Shown piece after piece: positions 47,445 to 56,730 of a DNA stretch of 64,000 bases. A program made the translations under genes and the position numbers. This DNA is from Herbidospora daliensis. Lineage in GTDB: Bacteria; Actinomycetota; Actinomycetes; Streptosporangiales; Streptosporangiaceae. The stretch is from assembly GCF_001570585.1 (NCBI RefSeq), contig NZ_BBXF01000002.1, positions 1,314,077 to 1,378,076 on the forward strand, in the 5' to 3' direction. Numbering within the stretch: the first letter of the stretch is position 1; each line of letters starts with the position of its first letter. The notes under the pieces were generated by a model. That model was not told the origin of the DNA. It made no database searches and worked only from the letters and a program-made list of their open reading frames with translations.

Positions 47445-48748
47445 TGCTGTCCGATCGCGGCGTCAATCTGCGAGGCCAGTTCCTTCATGGCCGCGTCGGG
47501 CGTCTTCTGCCCGTTCATGATCGCCTGCATCGCGTTGACGATGGCCCCGGTGCCCTCGACCTTGCCCCACGTGGACACCGGCGGGATCGACCGCGTGTTC
47601 GGCGCCTGCTCGGCGTAGGCCTTCAGCAGCGGGGTGGAGAACGAGCCGCTGGTGCGCTCCTTCTCCAGGGCGTCGACGGTCGCCGGGAGGAGACCGATCT
47701 TGGTGGTGACCGGGACGAGGTTGTCGGTCTTCATCAGGAAGTCGACGAAGCTCTTGGCGGTCGCCTTGTTGTCACACCCCTTGAAGATGGCCAGGTTGCT
47801 GCCGCCCGCGAAGGTGTCGTTGTTGCCGCCGGGACCGGCGGGCAGCGGCGCGGTGGCGAGCTGCTGCTCCATCCCGGGGTTCTGCGCGAGGATCGTCTTC
47901 AGGTCCCACGAGCCGCCGACCATCATGCCGACCTGCCCGAGCGCGAACGCCTTCGACGCGTCGGCGCCCTGCCAGGTGGCCGCCCCTTCAGGAGCCAGCT
48001 TGTGCTTGGTCAGCAGGTCGGCGTAGAAGGTGAAGGCCGCGACCGCCTCGGGCGAGTCGACCTTGGCCTTCCACGCGCCGCCCTCCTGGGTGGCGATCTC
48101 GCCGCCCCAGTTCCAGATCATCGGCAGCCAGTACCACTGGTTGCCGCCGACGATGCCGAAGCCGTTGACGCCCGGGTTGTCCTGCTGCACCCTGGTCGCC
48201 GAGCTGAGCACGTCATCCCAGGTCTTGGGGGCCGCCAGGCCGGCCTTGTCGAAGAGGTCCTTGCGGTAGATGAGCGCCCGCACCCCGGTGTCGTAGGGCA
48301 CCGCGTAGGAGACGCCGTCGAGCACGGTCGAGTCGATCATGCTCTGGGTGTAGACGCCCTTCATCGACGCCGGGTCCTGCGCGATCGGCTCCAGGGCCTG
48401 GAGACCGGCGAACTCCGGGCTCCACGTGTTGCCGATGAGCGCGACGCACGGTACGGTCCCGCCGGCGATGCTGGTCAGGTAGGTCTTGTGCGCGTCGGCG
48501 CCGAGGAACCGGAGGTTCACCTTGGTGCCGGGGTGGGCGGTCTCGTAGTCCTTGGCGAGCTGGACGATCGTCGGCTGCTGGGCGGCGCCGATCGGGTCGC
48601 CCATCCACACGTCGATGGCGCCGGTGACCTCACCGGTGGCGTTGCCCTCCGCGGCGTCGTCCGAGCCGCAGGCCGAGGCGAGCATGAGTGCGGCCGCCGC
48701 CGACGTGGCGGTGATGACCTTGAGTGCGCTGTTCCACGGTCGTTGCAT
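47441..48748 (-). CDS. Extracellular sugar-binding lipoprotein of ABC transporter
   Basis: 435 residues from ATG 48748 after AGGAGAAG. Signal peptide ends in lipobox LASAC. Cluster-1 binding protein features: VWMGDPIGAAQQPTIVQLAK, VALIGNTWSPEFA, PYDTGVRALIYRKDLFDKAG and GGSWDL. Captures the sugar outside the membrane and hands it to the two permeases downstream. The ligand cannot be told from sequence. Confidence 0.93.
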   Translation of the reverse strand: MQRPWNSALKVITATSAAAALMLASACGSDDAAEGNATGEVTGAIDVWMGDPIGAAQQPTIVQLAKDYETAHPGTKVNLRFLGADAHKTYLTSIAGGTVPCVALIGNTWSPEFAGLQALEPIAQDPASMKGVYTQSMIDSTVLDGVSYAVPYDTGVRALIYRKDLFDKAGLAAPKTWDDVLSSATRVQQDNPGVNGFGIVGGNQWYWLPMIWNWGGEIATQEGGAWKAKVDSPEAVAAFTFYADLLTKHKLAPEGAATWQGADASKAFALGQVGMMVGGSWDLKTILAQNPGMEQQLATAPLPAGPGGNNDTFAGGSNLAIFKGCDNKATAKSFVDFLMKTDNLVPVTTKIGLLPATVDALEKERTSGSFSTPLLKAYAEQAPNTRSIPPVSTWGKVEGTGAIVNAMQAIMNGQKTPDAAMKELASQIDAAIGQQ

Positions 48749-48829
48749 TTCTTCTCCTGGCAATGGCGGTCGCGAAAGCGGTGTATGAGCGCCCCCGTGC
48801 GCATCGGTTCTGGGTCGGGCAGCCCGTGG

Positions 48830-50140
48830 CTACCGGTGGCGTTCCTCCAGGTGGAGGAACTCCTCGAAGAGCGGTTCGTACACGTTCGCCAGGTTCGGAT
48901 CGGCGGGCACGGTCCTGGCGACCCGTGTCCACCGCTCATGGGTCGCCTGTCCGGTGAGGGCCCGGTGGGCGAGCATGGCCGTGCCGAGGAGTCCGGCCTC
49001 GGTCGTCTCGGGGACCGTCAGGTCCCGCTTCAGCACGGCCGCGATGACGCGCAGCCAGAGGTCGCCGCGGGCGCCGCCGCCGACCGCGACCAGCTCCGCC
49101 GGGTCGCGGCCGTCGAGCGCGGCCCCGGCGATGGCGCGCAGCCAGAAGGCGGTTCCCTCGATGACGGCTCTCGCCAGATCCCCGGCGCCGTGGGCGAGGG
49201 TCAGGCCGTGCACGGACCCCCGCGCGGAAGGGTCGTGGCCCTGGCCGCGCTCGCCCATCAGGTGGGGCAGGAAGACCACCCCCCGGGAGCCGGGCGGGAC
49301 CGACTCCGCCGCCGCGACCGCGTCGGGGGCTCCTCTGCCGGTCAGCTCGGCGATCCAGTCGAGCGCCGACCCCGTCGAGGTCGCGGCGGCGAAACACAGG
49401 GGCTCGGTCAGCGTCCGGGCGGCCTCGGCGGAGGCGAACCCGCCGACCGCGCCGGCCGTGCCGAGGTAGACGCAGGCCCGCCGGGGCAGGACCGCGCCGG
49501 CGCCGAGCAGGGTGGCCATCCAGTCGCCGGTGCCCATGACGACGGGGGTGCCCTCGGGCAGCCCGGTCGCGGCGGCGGCCTCCCTGGTGACCGATCCGGC
49601 GATGTCCAGCGGTTCGCCGATGGGCGGGAGCCGGTCGACCGAGACGCCCGCGTCGGTGGCGACCGCCGGAGACCACGCGCCGTCGCGGAGGAAGCCGGTG
49701 CCGCTCGCCTCGTAGCGGTCGGTGGCGACCTCGCCGGTGAGCCGCATCCGCAGGAAGTCCTTGACCGGCAGATACCAGCGGGCCAGCGCGGCCAGCGGGT
49801 CGTGGCCGGCCCACCACGCCACCCGGTCGGCCGCGCTCGGCCCGGCCGGGCGCTGGTCGGGCCAGAGCAGCGCGGGCCCGAGGACCTTGCCCTCGTCGGT
49901 GACCGGCACGACCGTGTGCATGAAGCCGGAGACCGCGACCGCCCGCACGTCGTGCACGGGCAGCCGGGACACGCACGAGACCAGCGCCCGCCACCACATC
50001 TCCGGGTCGGCCTGCACGGCGGTCGTCTCGGGGTGGTCGACCGGCGTGCGCCGCGAGGTCATCGCGACGATGCGGCCCTCGCCGTCGACGACGGCGGCCT
50101 TCGCGCCGCTCGACCCCTGGTCGATCGCCAGGACGTGCAT
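48830..50140 (-). CDS. FGGY family carbohydrate kinase
   Basis: 436 residues from ATG 50140 with GGGAGGTGA upstream. N-terminal AIDQGSSGAKAAVVD phosphate loop, QADPEMWW, GTGDWMATLLGAG and the C-terminal AVGGGARGDLWLRVIAAVL block match xylulokinase/gluconokinase-type FGGY enzymes. Phosphorylates a keto-sugar or polyol after import. Lies between the transporter and dehydrogenase genes. Confidence 0.9.
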   Translation of the reverse strand: MHVLAIDQGSSGAKAAVVDGEGRIVAMTSRRTPVDHPETTAVQADPEMWWRALVSCVSRLPVHDVRAVAVSGFMHTVVPVTDEGKVLGPALLWPDQRPAGPSAADRVAWWAGHDPLAALARWYLPVKDFLRMRLTGEVATDRYEASGTGFLRDGAWSPAVATDAGVSVDRLPPIGEPLDIAGSVTREAAAATGLPEGTPVVMGTGDWMATLLGAGAVLPRRACVYLGTAGAVGGFASAEAARTLTEPLCFAAATSTGSALDWIAELTGRGAPDAVAAAESVPPGSRGVVFLPHLMGERGQGHDPSARGSVHGLTLAHGAGDLARAVIEGTAFWLRAIAGAALDGRDPAELVAVGGGARGDLWLRVIAAVLKRDLTVPETTEAGLLGTAMLAHRALTGQATHERWTRVARTVPADPNLANVYEPLFEEFLHLEERHR

Positions 50141-50156
50141 GCCGGTCACCTCCCTT

Positions 50157-51200
50157 CTAGGGCTCGATCAGGACCTTCATGGCCAGGGACCGCTCCTTCT
50201 CGTCGGCGGCGGTGAACGCCTCGACGATCCGGTCGAGCGGGAACCGGTGGGTGATCAGCGGGTCTGCCGCGACCCGGCCCTCGGCCACCAGCCGCAGCGC
50301 CTCGGCGTACGCGCCGGGGCCGTAGCTGTTGGACCAGTGGATCGACACCTCCCGCACGTACGCGGCGTGCGGTTCGACGCGCGGCGGGGTCGGGTAGACG
50401 CCCAGCACGCAGATCGGGGAGCCTTCGGCCACCGACTCGACCGCCTGCTGGAGCGTCACGTCCGGGATGGCGACGGCGTCGACGACCAGGTCGGCGCCCC
50501 TGCCCTCGGTGAACGTCTCGACGTGCTCGCGGGCGTCCCGCGCGAAGGCCACCTCGTCGGCGGCGCCCGCGTCGAGCGCCAGGTCGAGGAACTCCTTCGC
50601 GGTGCCGGTGAGCAGCACCTTCACCCCGTGGGCGCGCAGCACCTGGCCCATGGTCAGGCCCATCGTGCCGCTGCCCAGGACGACCGCCCTGCTCCCGGCG
50701 GGCGTCCTGACCAGGTTGTAGGTGTGCACGCCGCAGGCGTAGCAGTCGAGGACGGCCCCCGCCGCGAGGGAGACCGAGTCCGGCAGCACGTGGACGCGCT
50801 CGGCGGGGGCCAGGTCGTATTCGGCGAAGCCCTCGCTGGTCACGTGGACGTCGCCGACGTAGCCCCGCCTGCGGCACAGGTGCGACCGGCCGTTGCGGCA
50901 GGGCGGGCACTGGCCGCAGGCGATGAGGTGCTTCGGCTCGACGGCGACCCGCTGACCCACGCGCAGGCCGGTCACCTCGGCGCCGAGCGCGGCGATCTCG
51001 CCGGCCAGCTCGTGGCCGTCGCGGCCGGGCTTGTCGGGGCTGTGCTGCCACGGGCCCTGGCCGCGGAAGGCCAGCACGTCGCTGCCGCAGACCCCGGCCG
51101 CGCCCACCCGAACCAGCACCTCACGGGGGCCGGGCAGCGGGATCGCCATCTCCTCGATCCGGATGTCCCGGCCGCCGTGGAAGACGGCGGCACGCATCAT
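50157..51200 (-). CDS. Zinc-dependent polyol/alcohol dehydrogenase
   Basis: 347 residues. Catalytic zinc site with GVCGSD and GHELAGE; structural zinc Cys in CGQCPPCRNGRSHLC; cofactor loop GSGTMGLTMG. Medium-chain dehydrogenase of the sorbitol/threonine dehydrogenase group; oxidises a secondary alcohol of a sugar or polyol with NAD(P). Starts 19 bp after the aldolase gene. Confidence 0.9.
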   Translation of the reverse strand: MMRAAVFHGGRDIRIEEMAIPLPGPREVLVRVGAAGVCGSDVLAFRGQGPWQHSPDKPGRDGHELAGEIAALGAEVTGLRVGQRVAVEPKHLIACGQCPPCRNGRSHLCRRRGYVGDVHVTSEGFAEYDLAPAERVHVLPDSVSLAAGAVLDCYACGVHTYNLVRTPAGSRAVVLGSGTMGLTMGQVLRAHGVKVLLTGTAKEFLDLALDAGAADEVAFARDAREHVETFTEGRGADLVVDAVAIPDVTLQQAVESVAEGSPICVLGVYPTPPRVEPHAAYVREVSIHWSNSYGPGAYAEALRLVAEGRVAADPLITHRFPLDRIVEAFTAADEKERSLAMKVLIEP

Positions 51201-51219
51201 CTCTCAGGCTCCTTCTCGG

Positions 51220-51993
51220 TTACAGCGGGATGTTGAGGTGCTTGGCGGCGACGTCGACGCTCGCGCCGCCGTGGACGATCTCGACCAGGGCCGCGACCAT
51301 GCGGTCGGGCCGTTCGGCCTCGACGATGTTGCGGCCGTAGACGATTCCGCTCGCTCCGGCCTGGATCGCGTCGTACGCCATCTGCAGGGCGTGCAGCGGG
51401 GTCGGCTTCATCGGGCCGCCGAGCGCGAGCACCGGGACCAGGCAACCCTCGACGACCTCGCGGTAGTCCTCGGGCGTGCCGGTGTACTGGGCCTTCACGA
51501 AGTCGGCGCCCGCCTCGGCGGACACCCGCGCGCCGTGGGCGATGTTGGCCAGCGTGTGGGCCTCCAGCGCCTTGAAGCCGACGGGGATCGGCTCGGCCAT
51601 CACCGGCATGCCCCACTTGTCGCCTTCGGCGCAGAGCTCGCGCAGCTCGCCCATCTTGGTGACCTCGGGGTTGCCCGGGAACACCTTGAGCTCCAGCGCG
51701 TCGGCGCCCCAGCGCACGGCCTGCTCGACGCCGTACTTCGCCGAGGGGATCTCGCTGTCGAGGGCCAGGATGAGGCCGGTGCCGCCGAGCTCGTCGGCGG
51801 CCGCGCGGGCCAGGCCGATGGTGGCCAGGATCGCGTCGACGCCGCCGTCGACGATGCGCTTGACCGCCGCGCGGCCCCGCTCCAGGCCGGGGGCGACGCC
51901 CTTGGTGATCCCGGCGTCCATGGCGGCGATCACGGCCCGCCCGTCGGGGGCGAAGACGTGGTGCATGCGACGGCGGGGCCAGTGGGTGCTCAT
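51220..51993 (-). CDS. Class I aldolase, DeoC/LsrF/DhnA-like
   Basis: 257 residues from ATG 51993 after AGGAGAG; the much longer open frame upstream is a shadow. The barrel has ALELKVFPGNP, the Schiff-base Lys in ADFVKAQYTG, VLALGGP and GASGIVYGRNI, as in DhnA-type and LsrF-type aldolases. Cleaves or makes a C-C bond in a phosphorylated sugar, probably the product of the FGGY kinase. ATGA overlap with the dehydrogenase upstream. Confidence 0.88.
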   Translation of the reverse strand: MSTHWPRRRMHHVFAPDGRAVIAAMDAGITKGVAPGLERGRAAVKRIVDGGVDAILATIGLARAAADELGGTGLILALDSEIPSAKYGVEQAVRWGADALELKVFPGNPEVTKMGELRELCAEGDKWGMPVMAEPIPVGFKALEAHTLANIAHGARVSAEAGADFVKAQYTGTPEDYREVVEGCLVPVLALGGPMKPTPLHALQMAYDAIQAGASGIVYGRNIVEAERPDRMVAALVEIVHGGASVDVAAKHLNIPL

Positions 51994-53006
51994 TTCTCTC
52001 CTTCTGCGACGACCAGCGACTTCAGGCCGAGTTGCCGCTTGGTGGTTTCGAACGCCTCGGCGACCGCGTCGAGCGGGAACCGGTGGCTGATCAGCGGGGC
52101 GACGTCGACCTGGCCGAACCGGAGCAGGCGCAGGGCGGTCGCGAAGTCGTTGGGGATGAAGTCGTGGCTGCCGTTGACGGAGACCTGGTCGTAGTGGGGC
52201 ACGTCGGGGTTGAGGGCGATGGCGCCCTTCGGGTGGGTGCCGGCGAACAGGTTGACGAAGCCGTTCTTCGCCACCAGGCCGAACGCGGCCTCGATGACCG
52301 CCGGGACGCCGACGGTGACGATCACCACGTCGGCGCCGCGCCCGTCGGTGAGGTCGAGGACCGCCTCCCGCTGGTTCGCGGCGTCGGCGACGTCGTGGGC
52401 GCCGAGCTCCTGGGCGACCTTCAGCCGCTCGGCCTTCAGGTCGGTGACGATGACCCGGCCGCCCCGGGCCCGCGCCACTTGGGTGTGCAGCAGGCCGATC
52501 GGGCCGGCGCCGACGACCAGCACGTTCTCGGTCAGCGGCAGCGGCAGCGCGCGGTGGGCGTTGACGACGCAGGCCAGCGGCTCGGCGAAGCTCGCCGACT
52601 CGAAGGTCACGCCGTCGGGCAGCTTGCTGAGCTGCTCCACCGGCATGACGGTCGACTCGGCGAACCCGGCGATCGGGTACTTGATCAGGTTCTCGCAGAA
52701 GTTGGCCGCGCCCCTGGCGCACTGGCGGCAGCGGCCGCAGACGCCACGCCAGTCGACCGCGACCCGGTCGCCGACCTGGAGGTCGCCGGTGTCGCCGCTC
52801 CCGAGTTCGGTCACGACACCGGCGATCTCGTGGCCGGGGGTCCACGGGTCGCGCTTGGCGGCCGTCGCGGCGGTGTAGCTGCGGATGTCGCTGGGGCAGA
52901 CGCCCGAGGCGTGAATCCTGATGACGGCCTGGCCCTTGCCCGCCTTCGGGTCGGGCCGGTTCTCTACACGCAGGTCGTTGTGGCCGTACAGCAGAGCTGA
53001 TTTCAC
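51990..53006 (-). CDS. Zinc-dependent dehydrogenase (second paralogue)
   Basis: 338 residues. GVCPSD and GHEIAGV for the catalytic zinc, CGRCRQCARGAANFC for the structural zinc, GAGPIGLLHTQVA for the cofactor. Same family as the product of 50157-51200 but clearly diverged, so the two probably oxidise different positions or substrates. First gene after the operator-bearing gap 53007-53114. Confidence 0.9.
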   Translation of the reverse strand: MKSALLYGHNDLRVENRPDPKAGKGQAVIRIHASGVCPSDIRSYTAATAAKRDPWTPGHEIAGVVTELGSGDTGDLQVGDRVAVDWRGVCGRCRQCARGAANFCENLIKYPIAGFAESTVMPVEQLSKLPDGVTFESASFAEPLACVVNAHRALPLPLTENVLVVGAGPIGLLHTQVARARGGRVIVTDLKAERLKVAQELGAHDVADAANQREAVLDLTDGRGADVVIVTVGVPAVIEAAFGLVAKNGFVNLFAGTHPKGAIALNPDVPHYDQVSVNGSHDFIPNDFATALRLLRFGQVDVAPLISHRFPLDAVAEAFETTKRQLGLKSLVVAEGEK

Positions 53007-53031
53007 GCCGACCCCTTTCCCAGCAGCCGGT

Positions 53032-53053
53032 CAGGCTGCCTGCTTGTCTGGCA
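53032..53053. promoter_or_regulatory. Candidate FadR-type operator upstream of the dehydrogenase-aldolase genes
   Basis: CAGGC-T-GCCTG palindrome (53032-53042) followed by TGTCTGGCA (53045-53053). The second element recurs at 58512-58520 (reverse) and 58611-58619 next to the regulator gene. Confidence 0.5.
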
Positions 53054-53114
53054 GGTTTGAAATGTTGCCTCGTGTTACAGAGCCGAACAAGGCTCCGTTT
53101 GTCACGATTTGGTG

Positions 53115-54068
53115 TTATTGGAAGAGTTCGCGAAGTACGCGGACGGTTCTGAGCTGGTCCTCGGGGCCGCCGCCCTCGTGGTTGTTGTACGGCCACACCG
53201 TGATGTCCTTCGGGCCCTGATAGGCGTTGAAGGCGGCGTACACGGTCGAGGGCGGGCAGACGCCGTCCATCAGCGCGACCGAGAACGAACCGCGGCAGGT
53301 CGCCCGCGCGGCGAAGGCGGTGGCGTCGAAGTAGGCGAGCGTGGCGAACGCCCGTTCCCACTTCGTGCGGTGGATCGAGCACCAGCGCACGATCTCGGCG
53401 TAGGGCTCCCGTTCGGTGATCGCGGTGCCCCGGCGGAACGCCGACAGGAACGGCACGTGCGGGATCGCCCCCGCTATGTCGTCGCGCAGACCGGCCACGA
53501 CCAGCGACAACGCGCCGCCCTGGGATCTGCCGGTGACGGCGATCTCGGCCACGCCGGGATGTCGCCGCACGGCGTCGACGGCTCTCACGGCGTCGGTGTA
53601 GAGGCGGCGGTAGTAGTAGTCGTCCGGGTCGAGGATGCCCCGCGTCAGGTATCCGGGCACGGCCGGGCCGGTCGCCGACGGGTCGCCGGTGTCGCCGGCC
53701 CGCCACGAGCTGCCCTGGCCCCGGGTGTCCATGACGAAGTGGCCGAAGCCCGACGACACGTAGGCCAGGGACTCGATCGGGATGCCGCGCCCCGAGCCGT
53801 ACCCGAGGTATTCGACCACCGTCGGAACGGGACCCGGGCGGTTCGCGGGCAGCAGCAGCCACCCCTTGATCGGGTCGCCGCCGTAGCCGCTGAACGTGAC
53901 GTCCCAGGTGTCGACCGTGGTCAGGCCGGCGTCGTAGGGGTCGAAGACGACGTCCGTCTCCGGCTGTTCCTTGAGCGTGCGGGCCCAGAAGGCGTCGAAG
54001 TCGGCCGGTTCCGGTTCCGGGTAGCGGTATTCGCGCAGCTGCGGGAGCGGGAGGTCGAACTGCGGCAC
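53115..54068 (-). CDS. Acetylxylan esterase / cephalosporin-C deacetylase family
   Basis: 317 residues. N-terminus MPQFDLPLPQLREYRYPEPE and DFDAFWARTL are typical of AXE1 (CE7) enzymes; the Ser is in VTGRSQGGALSLV, with Asp in VALMDGVCPP and His in YNNHEGGG. No signal peptide, so it deacetylates imported sugars or oligosaccharides in the cytoplasm, in keeping with the ABC importer. Confidence 0.9.
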   Translation of the reverse strand: MPQFDLPLPQLREYRYPEPEPADFDAFWARTLKEQPETDVVFDPYDAGLTTVDTWDVTFSGYGGDPIKGWLLLPANRPGPVPTVVEYLGYGSGRGIPIESLAYVSSGFGHFVMDTRGQGSSWRAGDTGDPSATGPAVPGYLTRGILDPDDYYYRRLYTDAVRAVDAVRRHPGVAEIAVTGRSQGGALSLVVAGLRDDIAGAIPHVPFLSAFRRGTAITEREPYAEIVRWCSIHRTKWERAFATLAYFDATAFAARATCRGSFSVALMDGVCPPSTVYAAFNAYQGPKDITVWPYNNHEGGGPEDQLRTVRVLRELFQ

Positions 54069-54072
54069 TGTC

Positions 54073-55014
54073 TCACCCCTTCAGGTGCGGGAAGAGCCGG
54101 GCGGGATTGTGCTCGGCGACGGCGGCCATGTCGGGGCCCAGGAGGCCGGCCGCTTCGCGCAGGCAGGCCGCGACCGTCTTCTCGTCGACGAACGGGAAGT
54201 CCGAGCCGATCAGGAACCGTTCCGGACCGGCCAGCTTCAACGCCGAGCCGAGCGAGTAGGGGGTGGTGGCCAGGGCGAAGTCGTAGTGGAAGCGGCGCAG
54301 CGCCCGGAGGATCCCGCCGTCGCCGACCTGCTCCAGCTCCGGCAGCGGTTCGGCGATGGCGAGACGTCCGGCCAGGTAGGGGGCGGTGCCGCCGCAGTGG
54401 GAGAAGATCCAGGTGATGCCGGGATAGCGGTCGTGGGCGCCGTTGAGGGTCAGGTTGACGATGGCCCGGGTGGTGTCGAAGACGTACTCGATCAGCGACG
54501 GCCGCAGATTGATCTCGGCGGCCGGGTAGTGCACCGGCAGCTGCGGGTGGACGTGCACCACCGCCTGCCGCCGGTCGAGCTCGGCCAGCACCGGCTCGAA
54601 GGCCGGGTCGCCCAGATACCGTCCCGCGTAGTTGGTCAGCAGGCCGACGCCGACGAACGCGTCGTGTTCGGCCCACCGCTCGATCATGTGCAGCGCGTCG
54701 CCGACCGACGGCAGCGGCACCGCGACGAACGCCCGGAACCGATCGCGGTGCGCGGCGACCGTCGCCGCCAGGTCGGCGTTGGTGCTCTCGCAGAGCTCCC
54801 GGGCGAGCGCCTGGTCGCCGTCGAAGAAGAACCCGGGCGACCCGGCGGACAACACCGCCAGGTCGATGCCCAGGTCGTCCATCATCGAGAGCGACGCGCC
54901 GACCGACCACCCGGGCAGGCCGACGCCCGGCTGGGCCCCGATCCCGAGACCCCGCAGCACCTCGGCGTACGCCGGGAAGATCGCGTGGTGATGGACGTCG
55001 ACGCGCATGGTCAC
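54073..55014 (-). CDS. Amidohydrolase family 2 metal-dependent hydrolase
   Basis: 313 residues. Metal-binding VDVHHHAIFP at the N-terminus, HVHPQLPVHY in the middle, WIFSHCGGTAPYL and LIGSDFPFVDEK toward the end, as in ACMSD/lactonase-type amidohydrolases. Could decarboxylate or open a lactone in the sugar pathway. Overlaps the DJ-1 gene by 4 bp. Confidence 0.88.
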   Translation of the reverse strand: MTMRVDVHHHAIFPAYAEVLRGLGIGAQPGVGLPGWSVGASLSMMDDLGIDLAVLSAGSPGFFFDGDQALARELCESTNADLAATVAAHRDRFRAFVAVPLPSVGDALHMIERWAEHDAFVGVGLLTNYAGRYLGDPAFEPVLAELDRRQAVVHVHPQLPVHYPAAEINLRPSLIEYVFDTTRAIVNLTLNGAHDRYPGITWIFSHCGGTAPYLAGRLAIAEPLPELEQVGDGGILRALRRFHYDFALATTPYSLGSALKLAGPERFLIGSDFPFVDEKTVAACLREAAGLLGPDMAAVAEHNPARLFPHLKG

Positions 55015-55676
55015 GCGTCGAGGACCGCGTAGGCCCGGTAGTTGGACGAGCCGGGGCCCGCCGCGCGGTTCTTCATGATCGCGGTCGCCGTGTAGGCGGG
55101 CGAGGAGTTCGGCGGCTCGTTGAGGGCCGGGAGCGGGCCGCCCTTGGCCGGCTCCCGCGCGTCGAGCGCGTCCTTGATGGCGGCGCAGAACTCCGGCAGG
55201 TCGTTGGGCAGCCGGGAGGTGATCAGGTTGCCGTCGACCACGACCGGTTCGTCCCTGAACAGCGCGCCGGCGTTGATGACGTCGTCCTTGATGGTCGCCA
55301 CGCAGGTCGCCTGCCGCCCCGACACGATCCCGGCGGTGGCCAGCATCCAGCCGGCGTGGCAGATGGCCGCCACGACCAGGTTGCGGGCGTCGGCGTCCCT
55401 GACCAGCTTCACCATGTCGGGGTTGCGCCGCAGGTACTCGGGCGAGAAGCCGCCCGGGATGATCACGGCGTCGACCGAGTCGAGATCGACGTCGTGCACG
55501 GTCAGGTCGGCGCGGGCGGGATAGCCGATCTTGCTGGCGTACACCTCCTCCGTGGAGGGGCCCACCACCCGCACCTGCGCGCCGTCCTCGCGGAAACGCA
55601 GGACCGGATACCAGAGCTCCAGCTCCTGGTAGAGGTTCTCGACCAGCACGACGATCCGTGCCTGTGACAGTTCCAC
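55011..55676 (-). CDS. DJ-1/PfpI family protein with active-site Cys
   Basis: 221 residues from GTG 55676, whose GAGGGA overlaps the preceding stop. PfpI-type core with VLVENLYQELELWYPVLRFR, VIIPGG and the nucleophile Cys in AAICHAGW. About 35 C-terminal residues beyond the usual core are Pro-rich and unassigned. Relatives are glyoxalase/deglycase or hydratase-like. Coupled to the phosphotriesterase-like gene. Confidence 0.88.
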   Translation of the reverse strand: MELSQARIVVLVENLYQELELWYPVLRFREDGAQVRVVGPSTEEVYASKIGYPARADLTVHDVDLDSVDAVIIPGGFSPEYLRRNPDMVKLVRDADARNLVVAAICHAGWMLATAGIVSGRQATCVATIKDDVINAGALFRDEPVVVDGNLITSRLPNDLPEFCAAIKDALDAREPAKGGPLPALNEPPNSSPAYTATAIMKNRAAGPGSSNYRAYAVLDA

Positions 55677-55684
55677 GTTGTCCC

Positions 55685-56725
55685 TCAGACCTTGATGGAG
55701 AAGATACGGGCGGCGTTGTCGCGGGTGATCGCGTCGATCTGCTCGTCGGTCACGCCCTTGCTCTTCAGGCGCGGGATGAACGAGGTCCACATGTAACCGA
55801 GGTCGACGCGCTCGTTGGCGAGCTGCGGGTCGGACTCCGTGACGTCGGAGCGCGGGTTGTAGAACCAGCGGTCGTAGGAGAGCACGAGCTGGCTGGTGAA
55901 ACCCTCGTTGATCAGGCCCACGAACGCGTTCGCCATACGCTCGTCGAGCTCCTCGACGGTGTCGACGCGCCACGGGATGCCGATGTGGTCGAGCTGGAGG
56001 TTGGCCCCCCGGTTGAGGATCTCGTGCAGCTGGCCCTCGTCCGGCTCGACGAACGCGTGCCCGATGATCACCTTCGCCGGGTCGGCGCCCTCCTCCTCGA
56101 GGATGTCGAGCTGCTCGATGCCGGGGTTGGTGACGCGGTAGTCCATCGGGTCGGTGTGCGTGTTGATCGCGCAGCCGACGATGCGGGAGGCCCGCCCGGC
56201 GGCCCGGATGACCTTGTCCTCGACCTCGTGGATGCGGCGGCCGTTGGGCCCGATCGGGCTCGGCTGCGGCGTGACGCTCTCCTGCCCGGTCGCGATCTTG
56301 ATGGCGCCCGCCTTGTACGGCGTCTGCTGCCAGGCGAAGACCATGCCCTCGGTCAGGTCCTTCACGAAGAAGTCGGTCAGCTCCTCGACCGTCTGCCGCC
56401 GCCAGTAGTAGGGCACGCCCATACGCTCGGGGAAGAAGCCGGTGATCGCGATGACGTTCATGCCGGTCCGGCGGGCGACCTCGGCCATCAGCTCGGGGTG
56501 GCGGCCGACCTCCGGCGGGGTCATGTCGACGAGCGTGCCGAAACCCCAGTCCTTCATGCCGTCGGCGACCTGCTTGGCGATGAACGCGACGTTGTTCTCG
56601 TAGTCGAGCACGGTCCGGTGGTCGAGCTCCGCGCCCGGGTAGCCGTAGAGGAGGTGCTCGTGGGTGAGGAACCGGCCCGACGTCTCGGGTGAGACGTCGC
56701 CCAGAACGGTCCTGAAGACTTCCAT
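55685..56725 (-). CDS. Phosphotriesterase-family metal hydrolase (lactonase-like)
   Basis: 346 residues from ATG 56725. Binuclear metal site: HxH in LTHEHLL, carboxylated Lys in GAIKIATGQ, INTHTDP and IGHAF for the two later His, and LVLSYDRWF with the Asp (usually D-R). Family members open lactones or phosphotriesters; in a sugar pathway a lactonase is the simplest reading. Lies between two DJ-1 genes. Confidence 0.88.
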   Translation of the reverse strand: MEVFRTVLGDVSPETSGRFLTHEHLLYGYPGAELDHRTVLDYENNVAFIAKQVADGMKDWGFGTLVDMTPPEVGRHPELMAEVARRTGMNVIAITGFFPERMGVPYYWRRQTVEELTDFFVKDLTEGMVFAWQQTPYKAGAIKIATGQESVTPQPSPIGPNGRRIHEVEDKVIRAAGRASRIVGCAINTHTDPMDYRVTNPGIEQLDILEEEGADPAKVIIGHAFVEPDEGQLHEILNRGANLQLDHIGIPWRVDTVEELDERMANAFVGLINEGFTSQLVLSYDRWFYNPRSDVTESDPQLANERVDLGYMWTSFIPRLKSKGVTDEQIDAITRDNAARIFSIKV

Positions 56726-56730
56726 CGGAT

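Noticed and set aside
51994-53862. 620-codon extension of the aldolase frame
   Set aside because: Runs through a dehydrogenase and an esterase in another frame; aldolase homology begins at 51993.
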